A DNA stretch of 64,000 nt. Origin: Anoplopoma fimbria. Taxonomy: Eukaryota > Chordata > Actinopteri > Perciformes > Anoplopomatidae. The DNA is taken from the NCBI RefSeq assembly GCF_027596085.1, contig NC_072469.1, forward strand, positions 21,104,781 to 21,168,780. The letters run 5' to 3'. The notes under the pieces are model-generated. The model worked only from the letters and a program-made list of their open reading frames with translations, was not told the DNA's origin and ran no database searches. Below are positions 1 to 16,180 of the stretch, piece by piece (position 1 is the stretch's first letter; every line of letters begins with the position of its first letter). The position numbers and the translations under genes are program-made.

Positions 1-101
1 TAGCATTAATAAATAGCAAGCACAACATCAAGATGACATCGCTCTGCTTTTCTTCATCAAATTGTTCAGTAGTTTCAGATGCACCCATAAGCAGAAGTAG
101 A

Positions 102-1619
102 TTATCCAGGCTGTAAAAAGTTTTGTCTTCTCTTTGTGGCCTGTGTTTCCATCCCCTGGCCGTCCACCTCGTCTGCCTCTCGCCACTTCTCTCTTGGATG
201 CAGGAGGAGGTAGTACAGCACGAGGCACACCAGCCCCAGCACCGAACCTCCAAAGATTAAACCGCTGACTGTCAACAAAAACGTGGCCGTCTGCAACTCC
301 GGCTTCAACAAAACCAGCAATAAAGGAGCCGTAGTGTTTACAACAGCATAAAGCAAGTAGTAGATGATCATGGCAACCTTGGTGTCCTGTCCTTTGACGT
401 TGAAAAAGGTGAAAATGAGGATGACTCCGATGACCGCTCGGTACAGAAGCTCAAGCTTTCCGGAGGAGCAGAAATTGGTCTGAAGCACATGTGTCCAGGT
501 TGTCGCCAGCAGCCAGAGGACGGTGAAGGCTACTGTGCTGTAGGGGCTCAGTATGAGGAGGAGGGTGTAGCTTAGGATGTGGCTGGTGATGGTGCAGAGT
601 TTGTAGAGGAGGTAGATGGCTGTTGGGAGGCCAGAGGGCATCTCTCTGATTTGGGGGAGGGATCTGCGCAGGCAGCGGCGATAGTCAACCAGGGTCCAGG
701 CAATGTTAAGGAAGGAGAACGCCATAGAGACATCTGAAAGAAATTGACAGATGCTATAAATCATGATGCGGTAAATAAATACAAATATGTTCCTTTCTGA
801 CTTTACTTACACTGCAAGACTGAGCCCTCCTCGCGGCTCAGCACTATGTAGAGCTGCAGAAGGAGTTGGGGGACGCTCTCCAGGAAACTCTCAAACAGTT
901 TGAGCATGCTCAGATCTGTAGCCATGCAAAACAAATGTTGGTGCTCATCTCTCCTCTCATCCACTGTATAGGAATGTGGCGTTGTCCAAACACCTTTGAA
1001 GCCCTTTTTCAGCAGCTGATAATACCTAGCAACAGGTAGCCAAACACAATGACAACAAAGTCAAACACGTTGTCTCAACCATGAAATACATGTGTCGGTA
1101 TTTCCTCCTTTGCTGCTGCAGAGACGATGATTCACATCCTAAAATTCGTTGCAGCTTATATGTGGTTATTCCAGTTTGCACATTGCCATTGTGCAGGATT
1201 AGCATTCCACACATATTAGTCATAACATGATCGATTCCACATGAGCAGCTTATGTTATAATACATAATAATATATGCTGCACTCTTATTAAAACCATACC
1301 TGGTGAAGATGCCCATGCCGAATAGGTGCAGGACAGCAAGTCCAGCTTTGGACAAGCCTGATGTGGTTGGTTTTCCCCAAGTGTTCACCGGAATCTCCTT
1401 CATGTCGTCCCTGTACCAGGTATAGCTGAATATCTGCGTCACCAGCAGTCCAACCAGAACGAACACCAGAGTCAGTCCGGTCCACACATAATTATTCTCT
1501 CTGAAATATTTGACTGCCAGTCCCACGTCTGTCCAAATGTCCACCACATACAAGAACAGTCCGGCAATGGTTAACAACCATCGCAGTTTAGTGTATTGAA
1601 TGTCGTCTGATGGAGGCAT
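102..1619 (-). CDS. xkr9: XK-related protein 9 (phospholipid scramblase family), complete, 3 coding exons
   Basis: XKR8/XKR9-type proteins are plasma-membrane scramblases that expose phosphatidylserine after caspase cleavage (family knowledge). Exons on the minus strand are 1619-1300, 1025-811 and 733-102 (320+215+632 nt), giving 388 codons plus stop; human XKR9 has 373 residues. Donors read CCAG/GTATGG and GCAGT/GTAAGT, and acceptors TTGCTAG and TTTCAG; phase closes at both junctions. The product has several hydrophobic membrane segments and the family signature around DLSMLKLFESFLESVPQLLL near residue 145. Other family blocks are VDIWTDVGLAVKYF near the N-terminus and ILIFTFFNVKGQ in the C-terminal half. 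Residues 366-369 are DEVD followed by G. The ATG at 1619 was chosen because it opens the frame just before the human-like QYTK start and has A at -3. An out-of-frame ATG lies 11 nt upstream at 1630. Calling it xkr9 rather than a paralogue rests on similarity and on the tram1-ncoa2 neighbours. The 3'UTR runs out of the window. Confidence 0.93.
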
Positions 1620-2435
1620 TTTGTTGTCATTTGAGGAATTCAAGCAAACGCTTTGCTCTGGTATGAAGGTAGAAATGTGGTTTGCTCAGTTTGGCTTTGA
1701 AGGTTCTGAAGAAAAGCTGCTGTGGACAGTTTCTTGTTGGACCACAGAGGTTCAGGTGCCATTTTGGTCAATCTGTAAAAACATTACAATGTGATAAAAC
1801 AATGAGTATCATGGGAAAGACGGAGTCCTTATCACGCGCAAACACTTTGTTGAAATCTTGTGCAGATTTACCACAAATCTTATGACAGCAGTGAAATGCA
1901 ACGTGACGGCAGTCTGCTGCTGTGTCACAGTCTCCTGCCCTTTGCTCTCTACCATAAACACTGTATTCCTGGGTTATGATAAATGTATTTTTCATTAACT
2001 CTTATAAAAGACTTTGGAATAAACATCATTAATCATTTTATCATTCCTGCTGATAACATCATTGATTATTTTCCTATAATGTTCATAAGTATGCCATTTA
2101 TCATAACCCAGGAATGTCATTTTAAAACCTATTTTCTCAATAACTTTACATCCTCTAGCCTCAATATAACATTAAACTGTTTAATGAGATGCCATTGGTG
2201 ATAAAGTAAAGCAACAAAAAGGAAAAATAATAATAATTTAAGATAGCACAATAACAAAATGACTTTCCTATTAGCTTCACCTCAATAAAATCAAGCCAAA
2301 GTTGAGTTAATTTCTATTATTTTCATAAAGATTCTTTAAAAATGATTCTAAACTCATATACAAATCCCAAACTGATCAAATTCTGCCTTAATTTATACAG
2401 AATTATTAGTGAATATTTCAATCAATTCAACTTAC
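1620..2435. other. 5' flank or first intron of xkr9; AT-rich with a 21-bp inverted repeat
   Basis: No coding sequence is supported here. The stretch is AT-rich. It contains a perfect 21-bp inverted repeat with arms at 1965-1985 and 2095-2115 around a 109-base AT-rich loop, described in its own entry. It may be an intron if the candidate upstream exon at 2436 is real. Confidence 0.5.
1965..2115. repeat. Perfect 21-bp inverted repeat, possible tiny MITE
   Basis: The arm at 1965-1985 (core CCTGGGTTATGATAAATG) is the exact reverse complement of 2095-2115. The whole unit is 151 bases and very AT-rich inside, as in small non-autonomous DNA transposons. The family is not recognised and no clear target-site duplication flanks it. 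Confidence 0.5.
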
Positions 2436-2520
2436 CAGTATATGTTTTCCATGGCAGACAGCTGTGAACAGACACAGAGGCAAAGACTTCTGATGCAGTC
2501 ATTCTTTCTCTTCCCTTGAA
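2436..2520 (-). other. xkr9: Candidate 5' untranslated exon of xkr9
   Basis: Read on the minus strand, a perfect consensus donor (CTG/GTAAGT) ends at 2436, about 800 bases upstream of the xkr9 start codon. It would join to an acceptor just before the coding exon, for example TACCAG near 1660 or CTTCAG near 1710. It contains an ATG shortly before the donor. The transcription start and the acceptor used cannot be decided from sequence alone, and the outer limit given is only approximate. Confidence 0.3.
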
Positions 2521-3404
2521 ACATGTGAGCTGAGTCAAGCTCCACCTCAGTGACAACCCTCTGAACTGACGTAGTCAACCCGGAAAATTTTTATTACATC
2601 ATAGATCTTGTGCCTGTGTGCATGTAGGTCTGTGTGACCGGGCGTGTGACAGTTCACGCCTTTACTCCCCTCACACAATCTTTCATCCTTAAGATGACAA
2701 AGCATTTTTGGATGGCTTGAATTGCAGCCAGTCAGTGACGAAACACAAAGGTATCTCCAGACTTATTTATTAATTCTCAAAGAAAGGTGTGTCTTTGGAT
2801 TGCTGTGAACAATAAGGGTGACGTAACACCTCGCACAGTGGTTTTCCTGTAACCTAAGCACTTACAGTAATTGCGTGAGTTTCTTTATCTGAGAATGCAC
2901 AAACAATGTAAACTTGAAATACTCAAACTGCTACAGCCTCATTTCATCCGGCATGACCAGCAGCTCATGGTGGCTAATGTTATCTAATATTACCAAACTT
3001 AAGCACCATATAACTGACATTACTCAGCCAGTATAATAACTTTATGACTAATTTCTACTGGTTTTACTGTTACGCCACACTAATCATTTACCAATATCCC
3101 AAAATAGTCTTTCTTTATGTCTATATTTCAATACAATGATCTTCCTCTTTTGCATTCAAATGAAGCAAGGGGACCCTCACACACTCAGCTCAAATTTCCG
3201 TTTTCCCCTTTTATGTTTTGTTAAGAATAAACAATGTTGGAGGTCTAGGTAAATAACACTTTAAACCCATTTTCATAGGTTCCCTCTTGAAATGTATCTG
3301 AATGATGTGTGTGTCCTGTAGTATTACAGTACCCCATCAGCAAAGCTGAAACCCTACCTGCCCCTCACGTGTAGTATCTTCAGTTAGTTTGTAGGATTAA
3401 TTAT
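2521..3404. other. Intergenic spacer upstream of xkr9
   Basis: This part of the spacer between the divergent genes xkr9 and tram1 shows no open exon-like sequence, RNA gene or recognised repeat. It is unremarkable AT-rich DNA with short homopolymers. The core promoter of xkr9 probably lies at its start, but no convincing TATA element was seen. Confidence 0.5.
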
Positions 3405-3589
3405 ATTAAAGGAATAGTCAATCATTTTTGGGAAGTAGGCTTATTTGCTTTCATGCTGAAAGTCAGATGAGAAGATTGATACCACTCCGAATATTCAGAC
3501 TGTATAACAACAGCGGAGACCACAGTCTGTCAACATGCTGACCAGCCCCCCCCCATGTGGATATACATGTACATTTTTATTCTGTCTGT

Positions 3590-3955
3590 GTCTGTAGCTG
3601 TATAGTATGTGTATTTATTGTCTGTGTCTTGTAGTTGTATAGTATGTGTATTTATTGTCTGTGTAGTTGTATAGTATGTGTATTTATTGTCTGTGTAGTT
3701 GTATAGTATGTGTATTTATTGTCTGTGTAGTTGTATAGTATGTGTATTTATTGTCTGTGTAGTTGTATAGTATGTGTATTTATTGTCTGTGTAGTTGTAT
3801 AGTATGTGTATTTATTGTCTGTGTAGTTGTATAGTATGTGTATTTATTGTCTGTGTAGTTGTATAGTATGTGTATTTATTGTCTGTGTAGTTGTATAGTA
3901 TGTGTATTTATTGTCTGTGTAGTTGTATAATATGTGTATTTATTGTCTGTGTAGT
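3590..3955. repeat. 32-bp minisatellite, about 11 copies
   Basis: A nearly perfect tandem array with unit TGTATAGTATGTGTATTTAT followed by TGTCTGTGTAGT. The first two copies carry small insertions, and later copies are almost identical, suggesting recent expansion or homogenisation. There are no spacers between units, so it is not a CRISPR array. Confidence 0.9.
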
Positions 3956-4005
3956 TGAGCTGCTGCAACACTTGAATTTCCCCCATGGGGATCAATAAAG
4001 GAATA
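3950..4005 (+). mobile_element. LINE-type 3' tail fragment
   Basis: The segment contains TTGAATTTCCCCCATGGGG followed by ATCAATAAAGGAAT. This resembles the 3' end found on many fish LINE-like retroelement copies, just before their short tandem tail. Only the tail is present. The neighbouring 32-bp repeats may derive from the body of the same insertion. The family assignment is from memory. Confidence 0.45.
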
Positions 4006-4092
4006 TAATAATATGACAGTGGTATCAATTTTCTAATCCAACTCTTAGCAAGAAAGCAAATAAGTGTATTCCACAAAAAAGGGAACTTAATA

Positions 4093-4168
4093 AATCCAAT
4101 GCGGCTTCGACAATACCTAAAAAAAATAAAAAATCTCATGTCAGAAATAAGTGACAGAAAAAACCAAA
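4093..4168. other. Short unique spacer
   Basis: About 75 bases of AT-rich sequence between the MITE-like element and the first (TA)n tract. Nothing further is recognised. Confidence 0.4.
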
Positions 4169-4189
4169 TATATATATATATATATATAT
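4169..4189. repeat. (TA)n tract
   Basis: About ten TA units immediately before the SINE tail end; the smallest of three TA tracts at this locus. Confidence 0.9.
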
Positions 4190-4705
4190 CCATCCATTTT
4201 CCGTAACCTGCTTATCCAGTTAAGGGTCGCAGGGGTGCTGGAGCCGATCCCAGCTGTCAATGGGCGAAGGCAGGGTTCACCTGGACACCAGTCTGTCGCA
4301 GGGCTGACATATAGAGACAAACAACCATTCACACTGGAAAACACATCCACGGGCAATTTAGAGTCTTCAATGCACCTAAGCTGCATGTCTTTAGACTGTG
4401 GGAGGAAGCCGGAGAACCCGGAGAGAACCCACGCTGACACAGGGAGAACATGCAAACTCCACACAGAAGGTTGTCCAGCCCGGGACAGCATATATATATA
4501 TATATATATATTTAGATATATATATATGATATATTTATATATGGTATATCTAAATATAATATATATATATATATATATATTGTTCGCCATATAAAAAATA
4601 TATATATATATATTTAGATATATACATATATATATGACATATAGAATATATACATATATTTAGATATATACGGGCATATATAATATAATATATATATAGA
4701 TTTAG

Positions 4706-4736
<31 letters not shown>

Positions 4737-4793
4737 ATTGGTTGTCCACCCTGGCCCCTCTTGCTGTGATACAGTATAACCACTACACCACCG
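4190..4793 (-). mobile_element. tRNA-type SINE, minus orientation, split by a (TA)n tract
   Basis: The body at 4190-4490 carries the dispersed fish motif beginning CCATCCATTTTCCGTAACC and including ACTGTGGGAGGAAGCCGGAG. The fragment at 4738-4793 (CTTGCTGTGATACAGTATAA then CCACTACACCACCG) matches the tRNA-like head of the same kind of element read in reverse. Head and body are separated by about 245 bases of (TA)n, so the microsatellite appears to have expanded inside the SINE. A second, truncated copy of the tail end lies at 46150-46243. Confidence 0.65.
4491..4737. repeat. Imperfect (TA)n tract inside the SINE
   Basis: An alternating TA run with interruptions such as TTTAGATATATAC, lying between body and head fragments of the SINE. 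The reading frames it creates, rich in Ile-Tyr, are artefacts of the repeat. Confidence 0.9.
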
Positions 4794-11027
<6,234 letters not shown>

Positions 11028-12570
11028 ACACATTCCCCTCTATCACGTCCATCACGTCCTTCCCAAAGAACCATCTTACCCCGTGCTTCCGTGGCTGTTT
11101 CCAACTGACAGTCCCTCCAGCGCCTCCCCCACAATATGCATTTTCAGCTCCCACACACGACTGACCTCCCGGCTGGACTTCAAGAACCAGAATGCATTTA
11201 GCTTTGCTTGTTGGCAGTCGTCCAGCACGCCTTGATTTAGGAATCATTGCTCTGCTGTGCCACTTCGAATAAAAAAAAAAAAAAAAAAGAAAAACCTAAA
11301 ACAAATTCCCAAACAAACTATGAAAAAAGACCTTATTTAAGAAGTGCCTATTGATACAGATTGTTTTGTACAGGGTGTGTAAAAATTCAGGAATGATGCC
11401 TTCAGTGTTTAATGTTTCTCCCAAGTCAGGTCGTGTCATGCTTTTTCCCAAAATGGTGTGTATTCCAGCTTGTGATTTATTTCCCCTTTTTTCTTGTATT
11501 TATAAGTGCTAGCAGCTCCTCATCTTTGCCTCTGACTCCTTTCCCTCTTTGGAGGGATATTTTTAAACATTTTGTTGTAAGAATTTCCTAATAATATCTC
11601 TTATGTTTCCATCAGTGAAGGTTGCATACAGTCCTGTTATAATCTCTGGGTTCACGCCACAGACTGTTCAAGCTCACACAGCAGGACATGTTACAGTGTT
11701 TTCACCCTGTCACTGTCCAACAGACTTCTTAAGATGGAAAGCAAAGTAGAGGATTTAACCATATCTACTCATGGATAGAATAGGGAAGCGTGCATAAAAA
11801 CAAAACAGGAAAACAGGAGACATCACCCTGTACTACATTAACTAGATTCACAGTTATAGTGCAAAACTGCCAGTAAAAATGTAGTAACCTGATGTAGCAT
11901 TTAATTATAGGAGTTCAGAGCAGCTTTTAGTCACAAAAGAACATATCCCTTGCCATGAAATAATGCTGACTCTATTGCCGTTCTGCCTATAACACTGTCA
12001 ATAATTGAACACACTTTGTGTTTTAGTTTTGAGTGATATGAGATAATGTTAAAAGAGATGGAAAGGAAAATCAGGAAAAACATCCCTTTACTTAGTTTCA
12101 TTGAATCACTTTCTTTTAGGGTCCATAATCATTTGCTATTTAACTGGAATGGGTTTATGTATTTGTTTCGCCCTGCATATTATTGCTTAAAGTTAAAACG
12201 TCCACAAGAATTATTTGTTGTTGAAGCACGGACTGAGTGTGGGAAAACCATATTTTGTTGACTCTTTTTTTCCTCCCAACCCACTACAAAGTTGTGCCAA
12301 ATGAGCCTGATTGACTGTTGGTATATGCCTTTCACTTACATGCCATGAAATGAATTAACAAAAGCTATGGAGTGCAGTCAACTGTATTGTAAGAGTCAAT
12401 CGCCTAAATGACACTGGTTTATTCTAAATAATAAACCCTTTAAATAATATTAGGTACACAGTAAGTCATGGTTGTTTCCAGCGGTATATCAGAAGTGTAT
12501 TTGGTTTTTCTCAGCTTGTCCTGATCGTTTATCTATCTTTACAAAGGAATAAAATGTTTATTGAAGAAAA
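11028..12570 (+). other. tram1: tram1 3'UTR with two poly(A) signals
   Basis: The region after the TAA stop is AT-rich and has no introns that I can see. A proximal AATAAA at 11268-11273 is followed immediately by a run of A. A distal AATAAA at 12548-12553 is followed about 15 bases later by another A run and is the likelier main end. The proximal hexamer sits inside an A tract, so it could be either a real early site or a repeat coincidence. Confidence 0.6.
12548..12553 (+). terminator. tram1: Distal polyadenylation signal of tram1
   Basis: A canonical AATAAA about 1.5 kb after the tram1 stop codon. It is the last such signal before the sequence changes character, so the messenger probably ends within 10-30 bases. 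Confidence 0.55.
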
Positions 12571-14050
12571 AAAAAATTGTCAAGAGTTATTTTTCTTTAA
12601 TTCATGCAACTAAATATCACAAATTTACTTTGTGGTAGAGAATTCCATCCAGACAGCATTAAACGCTCAGACCCTCGATTTTGATAAGGAAGAAATTCCC
12701 CCAAAAATGTTTCACAAGGATCAACAGAGGAGGGATCCCTCTTCCAGGACAAACATAAATGTAATAGATTATGTGTGCACAGAATAATAATAGCATTTAC
12801 TGTTCACATTTTAGTGTTTTCCTACAGAAACTGACTCCAAGTGATGAAAAAAAATAACAGTGCAGGTGTAGTTATTACATGGGATGTCAGTTAAAGTAAA
12901 TCTCTAATGGAGATAAAGTAAATCTCTAAAATGTCATAATTTATTTCAGTTATCTTGTCAGTCACTGTGTAGATTGTATAACCCAACATGTAGGTCTGAA
13001 TTGTGTTTCAAAGACCACTCGTACAAAAATGTGCACACAAATATTTATGTTATTCTGCGTAGAGCCCTGTTCTGAACAAACCTTGCCCTTGAGTAAACAA
13101 ACACAAACGGCAACTGCGAGAAAACCCTCGACAAATGCTGCTGTGTGGTTAAATGTGTTTACATGGAGTTCTTGTACTCTCCAGGCTTGTTCATAAACAC
13201 ATGGAGAAAACCCACCCTGTTGATGTTCTACCCACCGACCACTAGGTGGCGGTGTTGCACACGTTTCTATGAAGAGAAAACGCCTCCTTGCTTTGGATAG
13301 TTGACCACACAGTAAATCAAGGTAGTAAACTAGGACACGCTTATTTCTATCATTTATAAAGCTTAATATGCCAGCTTGCCGTTTGTGTTTCAATACGGTT
13401 TTGTTCATTTTGTAAAATAGTATAATAATAAATAAAATCTGTTGAAATAAAAAGAAGTCGCACATTTTTCTCTTATTTTACATACAAATGATTTATCTTT
13501 AAATCAACTAGATTCAATTGAAATTGAACTTTGACAGATGAAAAGGGAAACTTTTATTTATTTTTTACAATCCTTTTTATTTGCGTCACAGTGCATACAC
13601 ACCATGTTATAGGTATTCATCTTTATGCCCTTAAACATGTTGGTAAACAGTATTTCCATGAGGATATATCATACATATAACCCTTTTTTTCCCCTATATA
13701 TTGGCACATCTTGAGTTGGGATGTGGGTGTCATAGTTTCCCCACCTCTTAAAACCATAACATACATTTAAAACATGAGCTGCTGACAGTCGTGACACTGT
13801 GGGTGCTTTAAGTAACTCCAAGTGTTTTTCTTCTTCTTCTGCACATTAAATATCAGCAGTAACTTCTTCTGCAGATTAAATGTAAGCAGTAAAATGAATG
13901 CTGCTGCGACCAAAACATTCAAGAATCGTGTCCTCCTTAAAGCAGGTAAACCTGACGGTGTTCACGCTGCCGGAGCCCCGTGATGTGGTGTGGTGTGGGG
14001 GAGGATAGCAGCTACCAGCACAGATAAACACTCAGCACTGGTTTTTTTTT
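12571..14050. other. Intergenic spacer tram1-ncoa2
   Basis: No exon-like sequence or mobile element is recognised. It contains a CTCF-consensus site at 13239-13251. GC content rises from about 13900 onward toward the ncoa2 first exon, marking the likely ncoa2 promoter. Confidence 0.5.
13239..13251 (+). promoter_or_regulatory. CTCF-consensus site between tram1 and ncoa2
   Basis: CCACTAGGTGGCG fits the CTCF core CCASYAGRKGGCR at every position. It lies between the end of tram1 and the start of ncoa2, a natural place for an insulator. Binding cannot be shown from sequence. Confidence 0.5.
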
Positions 14051-14168
14051 TTTGCACAGCAGGAGTAACATGGCGGCACAGCCAGCCAGCAGAGATGTTG
14101 TTTCACTACCGCGAAGGTCAGAGCGGCGTCTGATAAACGGGATTTAACACCGAGGAAAGCACCACATC
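14050..14168 (+). other. ncoa2: ncoa2 untranslated exon 1 with YY1-type motif and an upstream ORF
   Basis: The exon ends at a consensus donor (CACATC/GTGAGT). It holds AACATGGCGGC at 14067-14077, a close fit to the YY1 motif often found at or just after the start site of CpG-rich promoters. The ATG inside that motif (14070) opens a frame of 25 codons that stops at 14145-14147, within the exon. The 5' limit is approximate. It is assigned to ncoa2 by position, strand and the absence of another gene before the first ncoa2 coding exon. Confidence 0.55.
14070..14147 (+). CDS. Upstream ORF 1 of ncoa2 (25 codons)
   Basis: ATG at 14070, 25 codons, stop TAA at 14145-14147. The predicted peptide starts MAAQPASRDV and is arginine-rich toward its end. 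It lies wholly in untranslated exon 1, and its ATG overlaps the YY1-like motif. It would matter only if transcription starts upstream of 14070. A regulatory rather than peptide role is more likely. Confidence 0.3.
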   Translation: MAAQPASRDVVSLPRRSERRLINGI

Positions 14169-14437
14169 GTGAGTAGCCACGCTGTGTGTGCGGCCATTGC
14201 TGCGACGGGACGGTTGTGGGGGTTTAGTTGTGGAAAGAAGAAGAGAAAAGACCCAGCGAGAGGTCTTCAATCTCGGGTCTGGAACGGGCTCTCGCTTCGG
14301 CGTTAGCTTGTTAGCATGCGTTAGCTCCTCGGCTAAGCCCGCTGCTTGTGTCAATAGTGTTTTCTGCAGCGGACTAACCCGGACTAACCCAGGCTGGCTC
14401 GGACAGCGAGCTTGCAAGCGAGTTATCTTCTCCCCCC

Positions 14438-14439
<2 letters not shown>

Positions 14440-14501
<62 letters not shown>
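14440..14501. repeat. (CA)n microsatellite
   Basis: About 30 CA units preceded by a run of C, roughly 270 bases inside ncoa2 intron 1. Confidence 0.95.
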
Positions 14502-14502
<1 letters not shown>

Positions 14503-14616
14503 CAACACCTCAATGTTTGTCAGCTGTTTGTTTAGTTTAGGTGACGTACATTAGACATTTTTAATACTAGATACTTTGATATGTCATTGTGTTTTTTTTG
14601 TGCTGAGTGATCAATT

Positions 14617-14618
<2 letters not shown>

Positions 14619-14688
<70 letters not shown>
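14619..14688. repeat. (CA)n microsatellite
   Basis: About 35 CA units, the second long CA tract within 200 bases in the GC-rich start of ncoa2 intron 1. Confidence 0.95.
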
Positions 14689-14897
14689 GGACGAAGTTCG
14701 CCAGTACGGAGCGTCGTTAGCATGCTAGCTGTGTTAGCTTCATGCTAGCTCTGAGCTGCTTGGACGTCGTTGTCAGAGCACAGCAGTGAGTCAGGACGGG
14801 TCTTGTCAGCATGTTTGAGCGTTGGCTGCTAACCTTGTTTTGTTGTGGTATTAACCATGACTGGATACCACTTGATACGTTAGGTAAGTTGATTTAC

Positions 14898-14986
14898 AAA
14901 AAAAAAAAAAAAAAAAAAAAAAAAGAAAGATCCTCCATTTCTCAAGGCTGCAGGACAATTCTCTTTTTTTTTTTTTTTTTTTTTTT
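14898..14986. repeat. Poly(A) tract followed by poly(T) tract
   Basis: A run of about 27 A (14898-14924) and a run of about 23 T (14964-14986), separated by about 40 bases. The pair could fold as an inverted repeat. No retroelement body is recognised beside either run. Confidence 0.85.
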
Positions 14987-15362
14987 GTGTTGTTGCTGAA
15001 CTAATGTTGTGTTTGGCTGATTGTCTCTACTACTCTGCTCTGTAGCAGCCAAGCTGAATTATGATCACTTTATTTATTTTATTTTTTATTAACACTTAAA
15101 ACCATTCACGTTTGCTTTAAACATTTTTGACCAAAGTATTCAGAAAGTTGTCTCCAGACTTTCTCTCCACTCTTAAGCTTGGGAGAGGAAAATCAGTGCT
15201 TTCAGTTTGTTGTGGCATTGCTTTTTTTCCCACAACAAAACTGTGTGTGCAAAAAAACCCCAACACAATTGCTTGGCACTCACTTGGGTCACTTCACTGT
15301 GGAGATGTACATGTGTGCAGGGCTTTAATTAAACACAGAAGGTGCTCTCTGAGAGTGTGAGG

Positions 15363-15365
<3 letters not shown>

Positions 15366-15421
<56 letters not shown>
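15366..15421. repeat. (GT)n microsatellite
   Basis: About 28 GT units followed by a short GA run in ncoa2 intron 1. Confidence 0.95.
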
Positions 15422-15424
<3 letters not shown>

Positions 15425-15879
15425 AGAGAGAGAGTTTTGACTTGTGTGTTGCTTTGTTGTGCCTGCATTCAGAGTGCAGGGCTCTCCTTTTATGGGCTCT
15501 CGTGCTTGACTGATTCAGGACTATACAGGCAGACAGCTTGTGCCATGTCAGTGATTGTCAACGCTCCTCTCCGTCATGCAGGAGGAACGCATCTCGCGGA
15601 ACCAGTTGAGCAGTTTCTGTTGCATCACCATCACTCTGCCCACCTGATGGTGCACAGTAGCGCTACTCCTGTCACATCACCGGTGTGAGCTCTTAACGTG
15701 ACATGTGGTCCAGCTGCAGTTCTGCTGTGAGGATGGTGATGGATACCGGTCAGGTCTACCTGCAGCCATGTAGAATGGAAACTCAAGGGATTTAAAAAAA
15801 GGAACAACAAAAGCCATGTGGTTCATATTTCTCAAGGCTCTAGAGGCTGTGGCATATTAATAAGTTTAAAGATATGTGT

Positions 15880-16180
15880 TACATTACATTACAGTCATTT
15901 AGCAGACGCTTTTATCCAAAGCGACTTACAATAAGTGTATTCAACATAGGTATTCAAGAGAACTACTAGTCACCAGAAGTCATAAGTGCATCTCCTTTCT
16001 TAAACAAGCATCTAAGAGCATAAACCAGAGCGAAACTACAGTGCAGAAGCAAACGAATACGAATACAATAAGTGCTAAGCGGAAGGCTCAGGGTAGTACT
16101 TCTTGAAGAGGTGCGTTTTCAGCCTGCGCCGAAAGATGGGGAGCATCTCTGCTGTCCTGACGGCGTTCATTCCTTTCACC
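15880..16180 (+). mobile_element. Dispersed teleost repeat (ACATTACAGTCATTTAGCAG family)
   Basis: The left part carries CATTTAGCAGACGCTTTTAT followed by CCAAAGCGACTTACAATAAG, a very common sequence in fish genomes. The right part, TTGAAGAGGTGCGTTTTCAG, belongs to the same family. It is a single degraded copy. I recognise it as repetitive but do not assign a class with certainty. Confidence 0.7.

Larger units (their letters stand above)
3405..4092. mobile_element. DNA-transposon-like (MITE) element with inverted ends, interrupted by other repeats
   Basis: The left end (about 3405-3488) and right end (about 4016-4092) are imperfect reverse complements. They share an exact 13-mer (CTTATTTGCTTTC, 3440-3452 against 4052-4064) and an exact 12-mer (ATTGATACCACT, 3475-3486 against 4018-4029). 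This end sequence resembles a dispersed teleost non-autonomous DNA element. Between the ends lie a 32-bp minisatellite and a LINE-type tail, so the element seems to have been invaded. The exact superfamily is not determined. Confidence 0.65.

Noticed and set aside
1620..1643. An earlier start for the xkr9 reading frame at 1643
   Set aside because: The codon there is TTG, not ATG. The first in-frame ATG is at 1619 and matches the family start.
3590..3955. Regular 32-bp repeats resembling a CRISPR array
   Set aside because: Units are directly adjacent with no unique spacers, and the sequence is a vertebrate genome. It is a minisatellite.
14118..14723. Open frames with Cys-Val or Thr-His runs around the CA tracts
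   Set aside because: They are products of (CA)n/(GT)n repeats and have no similarity to known proteins.
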